Of a stretch of DNA of 46,734 nt, positions 8,389 through 15,400 are shown in pieces; the stretch's first letter is position 1; each line of letters opens with the position of its first letter. The notes under the pieces were generated by a model. That model saw only the letters and a program-made list of their open reading frames with translations, did not search any database and had not been told where the DNA came from. Both the position numbers and the translations under genes were made by a program. Source of the stretch: Deltaproteobacteria bacterium (GTDB lineage: Bacteria > Myxococcota_A > Polyangia > Haliangiales > Haliangiaceae); assembly GCA_013813765.1 (NCBI GenBank), contig JACCRC010000393.1, forward strand, positions 1-46,734. Direction: 5' to 3'.

Positions 8389-10194
8389 ATGGGGAATTCA
8401 CCCGCCCGCTCGGTCATCGACGTGGGCTCGGTGATCGACAAGTACGTGATCGAGGCCCTGATCGGTCGCGGCGGGATGGGTGCGGTCTTCTTGGCCCGTC
8501 ACCGCAGCCTCACGGACAAGAAGGTCGCCATCAAGGTCCTCCACGCGGAGATCCTCGACCACGACATCCAGCTGCGGTTCAAGCGCGAGGCCCAGATCGC
8601 CACCCGCGTGAACCATCCCAACATCGTGGAGGTCCACGACTTCGACGTCACCCCCGATGGAGTGCCCTACCTGGTGCTCGAGTACCTCGAGGGTCAGACA
8701 CTGGCGCAGCGCATCGCACACGGTCCGCTTCCGCTCGATCAGGCGATGTCGATCCTCCGCCAGGTGAGCTCTGCGCTCGCCGCCGCCCACCGCGAGGGCG
8801 TGGTCCACCGCGACCTCAAGCCGCAGAACATCTTCCTCGTGCCGTCGGAGGTCGACGGGCGCGTCGTCGAGGTCGCGAAGGTCCTCGACTTCGGCATCTC
8901 GAAGTGGCGCGGCTCCGAGACCGTGAAGACGCAGGAGAGCGCGCTGCTCGGCACGCCGCAGTACATGGCGCCGGAGCAGGCGACCGGCCGTCACGATGCG
9001 GTGGACCAGCGAACCGACATCTTCGCGCTCGGCTCGATCACGTACGAGATGCTGTGCGGTGGCCCAGCGTTCACCGGTGCCTCGATCCCCGAGGTCGTGT
9101 TCAAGGTCGTCTACGAGCAGCCGGCTCCGATTCCGAGCACGGTTCCCGACAACGTCGCCGCGGCGATCCGCAAGGCGATGTCCAAGCCGTCCGACGAGCG
9201 GTTCGCGTCGGTGTCGGACTTCGTCGAGGCGCTGACCGGCTCCGCGCTCATGACGTTCCGGCCCTCGCTGGTGACGAAGCCGCCCAGCGAAATCGGCTTC
9301 GCGAGCGGCTCGAAGAAGCTCGCGAACTTCGACGCGCTCGGCGACACGATGGGCTCGGGCGACTACAGTGCCAACGCGCCCCCGACGGCGCCGTCGACGA
9401 GGCCCGGGCTCGCGGTAGCGCCGCCGGTGCTCGGCAACGCGCCGACGGTGGACTCCGTCAGGACCCGGGCGACACCGACACCGGTGGTCGCGCGATCGGG
9501 AGGTCCGCAGTGGTGGATCCTCGCCGGCATCGGGGCGATCGCCGCGACTGTCGCGATCATGTACTTCGTGATGAAGCGGTCCGACTCGGCGCAGCAGGCC
9601 GCGAGTCCGCCGGCCGCCGACGCCGCCGTGCAGGTCGCGAAGGTCACGCCCGACGCGGCGGTGGTGACGCCGGGCCCGACGAAGAATCCGAACCAGGCGG
9701 CGATCGACAAGGCGATCGCCGACGAGAAGGCTCACGCCGACTTCGAGGCCCGCATCGGAGCAAAGGTCGACGCGCAAGCGAAGCTCGTCGACGAGCTGAA
9801 GGCAGCGAAGCTAAAAGCTGCGCAGGCGGCGGAGGCCGCGAAGCGGCAGGGAAAGCAGCCTCCACCCCCGCCCGACCGCGGCATGCCGCCGCCGCCCCCG
9901 CCCGACGAAGGACAGAGCGAGGAGGACGAGGACGTGCGCGAGAACCTCCAGCGCGCGAAGGACGCGTACGCGAACGGTGACCTCGATCTCGCGGATCGGC
10001 TCGCGAACCTGGTGATCAACCGCGGCGGTCCCCGCCAGCGCGTGCAGGGCGCTCGCATCAAGGGTCTCGTCGCGTGCCAGAAGAAGGATGTCGAGCTCGC
10101 GAACACGGCGCTCAATCAGCTCGTTCGAAGCCCGGCTCTGCGCCGCGAGGTCATCGAGGTCTGCCGGTCGCGCGGGCTCGACGGCCTGCGCTGA
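8389..10194 (+). CDS. Membrane-anchored Ser/Thr protein kinase
   Basis: A 601-residue Hanks-type kinase. The ATG at 8389 is chosen: the open frame continues upstream into the opposite gene but the added residues are not kinase-like. The kinase domain spans about residues 18-285 with GRGGMGAVFLA (P-loop), VAIKVL (ATP-binding Lys), HRDLKPQN (catalytic loop), LDFG (Mg binding) and GTPQYMAPEQ, so it should be active. A linker of about 90 residues leads to one transmembrane helix at about 375-396, then an extracytoplasmic part with a Lys/Ala-rich helical stretch, two polyproline runs, an acidic patch (SEEDEDV) and a TPR-like C-terminus ending in a Cys pair that could sense or anchor a ligand. Stops one base before the convergent gene at 10195. 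Confidence 0.94.
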   Translation: MGNSPARSVIDVGSVIDKYVIEALIGRGGMGAVFLARHRSLTDKKVAIKVLHAEILDHDIQLRFKREAQIATRVNHPNIVEVHDFDVTPDGVPYLVLEYLEGQTLAQRIAHGPLPLDQAMSILRQVSSALAAAHREGVVHRDLKPQNIFLVPSEVDGRVVEVAKVLDFGISKWRGSETVKTQESALLGTPQYMAPEQATGRHDAVDQRTDIFALGSITYEMLCGGPAFTGASIPEVVFKVVYEQPAPIPSTVPDNVAAAIRKAMSKPSDERFASVSDFVEALTGSALMTFRPSLVTKPPSEIGFASGSKKLANFDALGDTMGSGDYSANAPPTAPSTRPGLAVAPPVLGNAPTVDSVRTRATPTPVVARSGGPQWWILAGIGAIAATVAIMYFVMKRSDSAQQAASPPAADAAVQVAKVTPDAAVVTPGPTKNPNQAAIDKAIADEKAHADFEARIGAKVDAQAKLVDELKAAKLKAAQAAEAAKRQGKQPPPPPDRGMPPPPPPDEGQSEEDEDVRENLQRAKDAYANGDLDLADRLANLVINRGGPRQRVQGARIKGLVACQKKDVELANTALNQLVRSPALRREVIEVCRSRGLDGLR

Positions 10195-10557
10195 TCAGTG
10201 CAGCAGCACGAGCACGCGGCGGTGCAGTCCGTCGGACGTCTGGATGTCGAGATCGACATACCCGCCCGCGCCGTTCACCCGGTTCGAGATCGCCGCGCCG
10301 GCCGCGAGATCCGTTTCCACGCGCCGGTCATCGACGGCGACCACGCGCTCGCCCGGTAGGAGCCGGATCAGCGCCGTGACCTCGGCGCCGCGAACGCCGG
10401 GCGCGACATCGACGATCGTCGCCGCGGCGGTCGGTACTGGCGGTGACTCCGTCATCGCGATCGTCGGCACCGGCGCGGGGCGCGTGGGCTCCAGCCTGAC
10501 GAGGAACATCACGCAGGCACCGAGGAGGCCGATCGTCAGCGAGCGGAACAGGAACAT
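10195..10557 (-). CDS. Small membrane-anchored PDZ-like protein
   Basis: A 120-residue protein with an uncleaved N-terminal hydrophobic helix (about 4-20), a proline-rich linker and a C-terminal half resembling a PDZ fold: LLPGERVVAVDDRRV is the typical 'GD-I--[IV]-G' carboxylate-loop region and the end GGYVDLDIQTSDGLHRRVLVLL is the last beta strand pair. PDZ modules of this kind bind protein C-termini in the periplasm. The domain is short and may be partial. It converges with the kinase gene (adjacent stops), so the two are not co-transcribed. Function in the cell is unknown. Confidence 0.7.
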   Translation of the reverse strand: MFLFRSLTIGLLGACVMFLVRLEPTRPAPVPTIAMTESPPVPTAAATIVDVAPGVRGAEVTALIRLLPGERVVAVDDRRVETDLAAGAAISNRVNGAGGYVDLDIQTSDGLHRRVLVLLH

Positions 10558-10670
10558 GCCCGGTTCTTCTGCAACGGGCTCGCCAGTTGCGCCGCGCGGG
10601 ATGCCGCGGTGTTAGCGATCGGAGCGCACCGGCGCGCTGCCAGGGTGGCACGCGCGCGGACGCGGTGTTG

Positions 10671-11141
10671 TCACTTGCGCAACTGCTGCGCGAGGTAGTT
10701 CTGCTCGCCGATCTGGCGGATGAGCTCCAGCTGGGTCTCGAGCCAGTCAGCGTGCTCTTCCTCGCCGACGAGGATCTTCGTGAACAGGTCCTCGGTGCCG
10801 TTGTCGCCTGCCTTGCGACAGGCGTCGATGCCCGCATTCAGAAATGCAATCGCCGTCTTCTCGACGCCGAGGTCGCTCTCGAGCTGTTCCTTGACGGTCT
10901 CGCCGACGTGCAGCTTGTGGTAGCGCTGCAGATTTGGAACACCCTCGAGGAACAGGATGCGGCTGATCACCTGATCGGCGTGCCGCATCTCGTCGATCGA
11001 CTCCTCGCGGATCTTCGCGCCGAGGCGCTCGTACCCCCAGTTCTCACACATCTTTGCGTGGATGAAGTACTGGTTGATCGCCGTCAGCTCGTTGGTAAGC
11101 AGCTGGTTGAGTAGCTGCAGAACCTCTTCGTTGCCCTTCAC
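10671..11141 (-). CDS. bfr: Bacterioferritin
   Basis: A 156-residue, 24-mer-forming iron-storage protein that oxidises Fe(II) and stores it as ferric mineral in the cytoplasm. The GTG at 11141 gives E. coli-like numbering: E18, E51, H54, E94, E127 and H130 form the di-iron ferroxidase centre ([35 protein letters not shown]) and M52 is the axial haem ligand, so it is a haem-binding Bfr. The start overlaps the stop of the upstream bfd gene as GTGA, implying translational coupling; longer starts are shadows of bfd. Expression probably follows the Fur-type site in front of bfd. Confidence 0.96.
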   Translation of the reverse strand: MKGNEEVLQLLNQLLTNELTAINQYFIHAKMCENWGYERLGAKIREESIDEMRHADQVISRILFLEGVPNLQRYHKLHVGETVKEQLESDLGVEKTAIAFLNAGIDACRKAGDNGTEDLFTKILVGEEEHADWLETQLELIRQIGEQNYLAQQLRK

Positions 11142-11359
11142 GGACGAGAACGTAGCGAGACCAGCTCCGGAGCACAATCGCGCGAGCAGCCCGTATGGGC
11201 GCCCTTCGCCTGGAGACGATCCCGAATCTCGTCGACGCACGCCCCGCAGCCGGTGCCGGCTCCGCACTTGCGTCCGATGTCGGCCACCGTGCGCGCCCCA
11301 TCATCAATCGCAGCATCGACATCGCGGTCGGAGGTGGGGTGGCAGAGGCAAACGAGCAT
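11138..11359 (-). CDS. bfd: Bacterioferritin-associated ferredoxin (BFD-like [2Fe-2S])
   Basis: A 73-residue small ferredoxin expected to bind bacterioferritin and pass electrons to release stored iron. The ligands are visible at C4 and C6 (MLVCLCH) and C38 and C41 (CGACV), the same arrangement as E. coli Bfd (C4, C6, C39, C42); an extra C32 lies just before. The ATG at 11359 is chosen over an upstream TTG because that TTG falls on the -35 element and the extra residues would be encoded by the promoter and Fur-like site. It heads a two-gene operon with bfr, joined by a GTGA overlap. In enterobacteria bfd is Fur-repressed, in agreement with the site seen here. Confidence 0.92.
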   Translation of the reverse strand: MLVCLCHPTSDRDVDAAIDDGARTVADIGRKCGAGTGCGACVDEIRDRLQAKGAHTGCSRDCAPELVSLRSRP

Positions 11360-11370
11360 CGGGCTGACAT

Positions 11371-11385
11371 TGATAATGGTATTCA
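11371..11385. promoter_or_regulatory. Fur box candidate in front of bfd-bfr
   Basis: TGATAAT-G-GTATTCA reads as the 7-1-7 Fur core TGATAAT-N-ATTATCA with all seven left-arm bases and four of seven right-arm bases matching. It is one of the few A+T-rich spots in the region and sits over the predicted -10 of bfd, the right place for iron-dependent repression. Confidence 0.65.
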
Positions 11386-11401
11386 ATTCCAATCTCGTCA
11401 A
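11373..11401 (-). promoter_or_regulatory. bfd-bfr promoter
   Basis: On the minus strand TTGACG (11396-11401), a 17-base spacer, then CATTAT (11373-11378). Predicted start near 11366 leaves a leader of about seven bases before the ATG at 11359, too short for a Shine-Dalgarno site. The Fur-like core overlaps the -10. Confidence 0.55.
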
Positions 11402-11494
11402 GAGCTCCTCGGTGCCTGGCCGGGTAGCCGGCTAACCTGCCGGGATACCTGAGAAGTTGCCCGCCTCGCCGACCCGGACCAAGCTGTACTCCGG

Positions 11495-12400
11495 ATGTAC
11501 CGGGTGATCCCGATCGCACTTCTGGCCGCGCTCGGCTGCAGCAGCAAGGAGAAGGCGCCGCCTCCTCCGCCGCCAGAGCACGGGCTCGTGATCGTGGATC
11601 CGGGTCTCGCGCCACGGAGTCAGCTTCGCTATCAGCTCGCGAAGGGCGTGAAGACCGCGATGGAGGTCTCTGCCGAGATCGAGATGGGCTCGGGGACCGA
11701 CAAGATCATCTGGCCCGCCCTGTCGATGGGGAGCGAGGTCGTCGCCGAGGACGTGCTGCCCGGCGGCACGATGAAGGTTCGCTACTCGATGCGCTCCGCC
11801 ACCGCCGTGGATCGGCCGAACCAGCAGATCACCGCGGATCAGATGAACCCGCCGCTGCAGGATCTCGTCGGCATGTCGATCACCGGCACGCTGACGCCCG
11901 CCGGTGCGCTCGGCGCGATGGTGGTCGACACCGGAGGCAAGCAGCTCCCTCCGGCGCTCGCGGGTCAGGTCAGCGTGCTGACGCGCGCCCTCGATCGGAT
12001 GGTGATGCCGCTACCGCCGGAGCCCGTGGGTATCGGCGCGCTGTGGAAGTTCAAGCAGCCGCTCGATCAGACCGGCATCAAGCTCCTCGCGACGACGACG
12101 ATCAGGGCGACCGCGCTCACGCCCACGAGCGTGACGATCGTGCTGACCTCCGAGCTCACCGGGCCCGATCAGGAGACGTCGGCCGCGGGTCCCAAGGTGA
12201 AGCTGTCGGCGATCAAGGGCACGATGCGCGGCACCGGCACGATCGATCTGGCGCGCCTCGTACTCACCGGCGAGCTCGTCGCGGATCTGCACATGAACAT
12301 GACGGCCGACGGCGAGACCGAGAGTGCGTCGATGACGACGACGCTGCGAATGAAGCAGGCGACGGAGCCTGCTCCTCAGGGTGCGCAGAACGCGCCGTAG
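11495..12400 (+). CDS. Lipoprotein of unknown function
   Basis: A 301-residue predicted lipoprotein: short hydrophobic signal with lipobox LAALGC, then a Lys and polyproline linker (EKAPPPPPPEHG). The mature part has two similar beta-rich halves (e.g. VSAEIEMGSGTDKIIWPALSMGSEVV and later GTMRGTGTIDLARLVLTGELVADLHMNM), giving the look of a LolA/LppX-like half-barrel, but no family was recognised with certainty. No cysteines other than the lipidated one, and no catalytic motif. The last 25 bases overlap the 3' end of the convergent lipoprotein gene at 12376. Confidence 0.78.
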   Translation: MYRVIPIALLAALGCSSKEKAPPPPPPEHGLVIVDPGLAPRSQLRYQLAKGVKTAMEVSAEIEMGSGTDKIIWPALSMGSEVVAEDVLPGGTMKVRYSMRSATAVDRPNQQITADQMNPPLQDLVGMSITGTLTPAGALGAMVVDTGGKQLPPALAGQVSVLTRALDRMVMPLPPEPVGIGALWKFKQPLDQTGIKLLATTTIRATALTPTSVTIVLTSELTGPDQETSAAGPKVKLSAIKGTMRGTGTIDLARLVLTGELVADLHMNMTADGETESASMTTTLRMKQATEPAPQGAQNAP

Positions 12401-12879
12401 CGCTTGCACGTGCCGCCGCTGATGTCCTCGCAGCGGTGGTGATAGCCGTCCTGCGCCGAGAACATACACTTGCTCGCCGGCGCGCACGCAGCGCCCCACG
12501 ACAGGCACGTGCCCTCGCTCGGCGTCGCGCACTGCTTGTACGTGCGGTCGGCCGGGTCGTACATGCAGCTATCGGCCGGCGTGCACGCGGGGCCGAAGTG
12601 AAAGCAGCTTCCGCCGCCGCCGTTCGTGCACGTGAAGTATCCGCCCACGCCCGCGTGAAACGCGCAGCTCGGCGCGGGGCAACCGATGTCCTTCGCGACG
12701 AGACCATCCGGTGTCGCGGAGCCGCCACCGCCGCCGCCCTTCACCGGGCCCTTCACCTTGCCGTTGCCGTGCTGCGAGCCACCGCCGGCACCGGAGCTCC
12801 CGCCCGTCGTCGGGCCGGTCGAGGGCGAGCGCGGACAGGCGGCGAGGAACACGAGGATGGCGATGGCCGCGACGCGCAC
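12376..12879 (-). CDS. Lipoprotein with a 33-residue cysteine repeat
   Basis: A 167-residue predicted lipoprotein. The GTG at 12879 is chosen: it gives a 15-residue signal with lipobox LAAC and lies six bases after a TATAAC element; the longer frame is an arginine-rich shadow. After a Gly/Ser/Lys-rich linker (GGGGGGS) the C-terminal half is built from a repeat with exactly constant cysteine spacing, C-x6-C-x5-C-x11-C-x7, seen once in full twice over and as partial units before and after; the unit carries WGAAC/FGPAC and SCMY/KCMF at matching places. Such a pattern predicts a small disulfide-locked repeat domain at the cell surface. No function recognised; the repeat is not one I can name. Confidence 0.8.
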   Translation of the reverse strand: MRVAAIAILVFLAACPRSPSTGPTTGGSSGAGGGSQHGNGKVKGPVKGGGGGGSATPDGLVAKDIGCPAPSCAFHAGVGGYFTCTNGGGGSCFHFGPACTPADSCMYDPADRTYKQCATPSEGTCLSWGAACAPASKCMFSAQDGYHHRCEDISGGTCKRYGAFCAP

Positions 12880-12885
12880 GACGCG

Positions 12886-12891
12886 GTTATA
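12886..12891 (-). promoter_or_regulatory. -10 element of the cysteine-repeat lipoprotein, leaderless type
   Basis: TATAAC on the minus strand, exactly six bases before the GTG at 12879. The -35 position has no TTGACA-like hexamer. It supports the choice of this GTG as the start. Confidence 0.45.
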
Positions 12892-12959
12892 GCGTGCCCG
12901 CCGTCGGTTCGCCGCATCTACATCGAATCGTGTAGCGTTCCTCGCCAACGAGTCCTCCC

Positions 12960-13499
12960 GTGCAACTGGCCAACGTCGAGATCCGTCCCGAGCGCGCCGA
13001 CGATGTCGATGCGATCCGGAACGTCCACATCGCGGCGTTCGCCTCGGATCTAAGCCCGGTTCCGATCGAGGGCGCGCTCGTCGATCAGCTGCGCGCGGAC
13101 CCTGCCGCGTGGCTCCCCGCGCTCTCGCTCGTAGCCATCGCATTCGACACCGTCGTGGGCCACGTCATTTGCACGCGCGGGTACCTCGACGCGGACGTCC
13201 CTGCACTCGCGCTCGGGCCGATCGGCGTGGACCCATCGCACCAGCGGCGAGGGATCGGAAGCGCACTGGTCCGCGCGGTGTGCGCCGCGGCCGAGGATCA
13301 CGGAGAAGTGCTCGTCGCGCTCCTCGGCGACCCCGCGTTCTACAGCCGCCTCGGCTTCGTGCCGGCGGCCGATCTCGCCATCGCGGCGCCCCTGCCCGGC
13401 TGGGCGCGCCACTTCCAGGTCCGACCGCTGGCAGGCTTCGATGCCGTCCACCATCGCGGCACGTTCACGTACCCACGCGCCTTTGGCGCCGACCCCTAG
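12960..13499 (+). CDS. GNAT family N-acetyltransferase, YhbS-like
   Basis: A 179-residue cytoplasmic acyltransferase of the GNAT superfamily, using acetyl-CoA. Motif A is clear: LGPIGVDPSHQRRGIGSALV contains the Q/R-x-x-G-x-G/A pyrophosphate-binding loop (QRRGIG). The sequence VALLGDPAFYSRLGFVPA is the typical beta6-alpha4 'FY-R-GF' element of the YhbS-like subgroup. The N-terminus IRPERADDVDAIRNVHIAAF is the usual first strand and helix. Substrate unknown. Starts with GTG at 12960; a TAGCGT hexamer lies about 20 bases upstream, so this transcript would have a short leader. Confidence 0.88.
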   Translation: MQLANVEIRPERADDVDAIRNVHIAAFASDLSPVPIEGALVDQLRADPAAWLPALSLVAIAFDTVVGHVICTRGYLDADVPALALGPIGVDPSHQRRGIGSALVRAVCAAAEDHGEVLVALLGDPAFYSRLGFVPAADLAIAAPLPGWARHFQVRPLAGFDAVHHRGTFTYPRAFGADP

Positions 13500-13518
13500 C
13501 GGTCGATGCCGCGAAACA

Positions 13519-14049
13519 TCAGTCCATCGCGATCAGCGCGCATCCCCAGCGCGCGCCTGCCGATGGCATCGTCCCGTCGTCCATCTTCTCGTGGAAGATG
13601 ATCGCGCGCGGAACGACGTCGGTGGCGGCTCCGTCGCCGAGCGTCCACGCCGGGTTCGAGTACGTCAGCGTCCCAGTGCCGCCGGCGGCGATCGTGATGT
13701 TTCCGAGATCCCCGAGGTGGCCGTCCGTGGGTGGCAGGTGATGGCCGCCCGCGCCCGTGTCGACGTCATCCCAGTGCGGCCCGGCGTCCGTGCCGTTGTT
13801 GCCGCACGACGCGACGTTGTGGATGTGGATTCCGTGCGCGCCCACCGGCGCGGCGGTGATCGTCACCGTCAGGCTGACCGTAGATCCCGACTTCGTGAAC
13901 TTTGCCGTCCCCGTCACGGTCTGACCGTTCGTCCCCATGAACGTCGCTGACGCGGTCGCGCCGCCGCCGCTACCGCCATCGTCCCCGCATGCCGCGGTCA
14001 CCGCGACCACCGTCGCCAGACAACTCACGATCCGTCCAATCCTGCGCAT
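13519..14049 (-). CDS. sodC: Cu/Zn superoxide dismutase, lipoprotein form
   Basis: A 176-residue envelope-anchored superoxide dismutase that removes extracytoplasmic superoxide. The signal ends in the lipobox VTAAC, followed by a Gly/Ser linker. Metal ligands are visible: HGIHIHN (copper HxH), the bridging and zinc histidines with Asp in GHHLPPTDGHLGDLGNI plus GPHWDD, and the last copper His in IFHEKMDD. A disulfide pair is present (VASCGNN with RWGCALI), and the Arg before WGC is in the position of the active-site Arg. Length and motif order fit bacterial SodC. It has its own promoter and is transcribed away from the AAA+ gene end; it converges with the GNAT gene. Confidence 0.92.
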   Translation of the reverse strand: MRRIGRIVSCLATVVAVTAACGDDGGSGGGATASATFMGTNGQTVTGTAKFTKSGSTVSLTVTITAAPVGAHGIHIHNVASCGNNGTDAGPHWDDVDTGAGGHHLPPTDGHLGDLGNITIAAGGTGTLTYSNPAWTLGDGAATDVVPRAIIFHEKMDDGTMPSAGARWGCALIAMD

Positions 14050-14078
14050 GTGTCCCTGCCCCTGGTTAGTGAACGAGC

Positions 14079-14107
14079 ACGATAGGCTGGCCCACGCAGC
14101 ACCTCAA
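14079..14107 (-). promoter_or_regulatory. sodC promoter
   Basis: On the minus strand TTGAGG (14102-14107), 17 bases, TATCGT (14079-14084). Predicted start near 14072 gives a leader of about 23 bases with a purine-rich AGGGGCAGGG stretch before the ATG at 14049: a conventional leadered promoter, unlike most in the window. Confidence 0.5.
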
Positions 14108-14122
14108 GTTCCTCATGCCAAC

Positions 14123-15400
14123 CTACTTGCGATCCCGCGAGAGCTGCGCGCGAAGACCGGTACGCGTGATCATCCGGTGCAGGTAGACGCGGTCGACGCC
14201 CGCGCAGGCCGCTGCAGCGCTGACGTTGCCCCCCGTTCGCTCGAGCAGGTCGGCAACGTACGTGCGTTCGAAGTAACGGACCCAGCGCTCACGCGCACTT
14301 CGAAGCGGAAGGTTCGCGTCGACGAGCGGCGGCTCGGTCTCGGCAGCGGGTGTCTCTCCGGCGAGCGCCTGCTCGACGTACGCTCGGAGCTCGCGCACGT
14401 TGCCGGGCCACGGCCCCGATCGCAGCTGGTCGAGCGACTCGGCCGTTTGCAGCTGCGCGGACGCACGCGACGCTTCGGCGCCTATGAAGCGCGCCACCAG
14501 CAGCGGGATGTCCTCGAGCCGCTCGCGCAGCGGCGGGAGACGGATGCGAGAGGTAGCGAGCAGCTCGAACAAGTCGGGCAGGAATCGATCGGTGTTGACG
14601 TCGATGCGCAAGTTGCGGCGCGACAGCGCGATGATGCGCACGTCGGCATCCTGTTGGGTGTCCGCGCGGCGGACCGCGCGATCCTCGAGTGCGCGGACGA
14701 GCATGCGCTGGGTGTTCCGCGCGAGGTTGCCGACCTCGTCGAGTACGAGCGTGCCCCCGTGGCAACGCTCGAGCGCGCCGGGCTGGAGCCCGCGACCGAA
14801 CAGCATGGCCTCGACCTCGAGCGCCGCCATGTTGCAGTCGATCACGTCGAGCGGGGCATCGCGGCGCGGGGACAGATCGTGGAGCGCTGCGGCCGCAAGA
14901 TCCTTGCCCGTGCCGCGTTCGCCCTCGATGAGCACATGCGTTGCCCGTCGCGCGCTCTGCGATAGACGCTCGAACGTGATCCGCATGAGCGACGACGCGC
15001 CGACGAGACCTCCGAATTGCTCCTGTGGCGCGAGCGCGATCGCGACGGCTTCACCCAGGAGATCGACGCGCAGCTCCGTCTGGCCGATCGACAGGATCGT
15101 CGCGCCGCGTAGACGCGCGGACTCCAGCTCGACACCGTCGAGCAGCGTCCCGTTCTTGCTGCCCAGGTCACGGATATGGACCGCGTCGCCTTCGATGACG
15201 AGCTCGAGGTGAAACCGCGACACGGTCTTGTCCGTCAGCACGAGATCGGCGGTGCGATGCGTGCCGATCACGATGCGCTCCGATACGCCGCGCAGGTGCG
15301 AGCCTGCATCGGGTCCGGTCACGACCTCGACGCGGACGGCTCGGATCGTCGGTGGTCCGCTCGACGGCAGTGCCGTTGTCGGCGTCGATAGGTCAGTCAT
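14123..15400 (-). CDS. FHA-AAA+ regulator of the NtrC family lacking GAFTGA
   Basis: A 425-residue protein: FHA domain (about 24-115: GTHR, TVSRFHLEL, LGSKNGTLLDG), AAA+ domain (about 130-345: Walker A GERGTGKD at 160-167, Walker B LVLDEVG at 218-224, RFLPDLFELL arginine-finger region, WPGNVREL at 331-338) and a Fis-like helix-turn-helix at the C-terminus (GGNVSAAAACAGVDRVYLHRMI). Between LFG (200-202) and GGTLVLDE the family normally has an L1 loop with GAFTGA that pushes on sigma54; here that segment is shortened to about a dozen residues without it. So ATP binding and DNA binding look intact, but activation of sigma54 polymerase by the known mechanism does not. The start ATG overlaps the stop of the upstream kinase gene as ATGA, so both are probably made together and the FHA domain may read that kinase's phosphothreonines. 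Confidence 0.9.
   Translation of the reverse strand: MTDLSTPTTALPSSGPPTIRAVRVEVVTGPDAGSHLRGVSERIVIGTHRTADLVLTDKTVSRFHLELVIEGDAVHIRDLGSKNGTLLDGVELESARLRGATILSIGQTELRVDLLGEAVAIALAPQEQFGGLVGASSLMRITFERLSQSARRATHVLIEGERGTGKDLAAAALHDLSPRRDAPLDVIDCNMAALEVEAMLFGRGLQPGALERCHGGTLVLDEVGNLARNTQRMLVRALEDRAVRRADTQQDADVRIIALSRRNLRIDVNTDRFLPDLFELLATSRIRLPPLRERLEDIPLLVARFIGAEASRASAQLQTAESLDQLRSGPWPGNVRELRAYVEQALAGETPAAETEPPLVDANLPLRSARERWVRYFERTYVADLLERTGGNVSAAAACAGVDRVYLHRMITRTGLRAQLSRDRK

Noticed and set aside
11360..11401. Longer bfd with TTG start at 11401
   Set aside because: The added 14 codons coincide with the -35, spacer and Fur-like site; the shorter form aligns with E. coli Bfd from residue 1.
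14050..14122. Possible sigma54 promoter or FHA-AAA+ target next to that gene
   Set aside because: No GG-N10-GC type -24/-12 element seen; the site in this gap reads as a sigma70 promoter for sodC.
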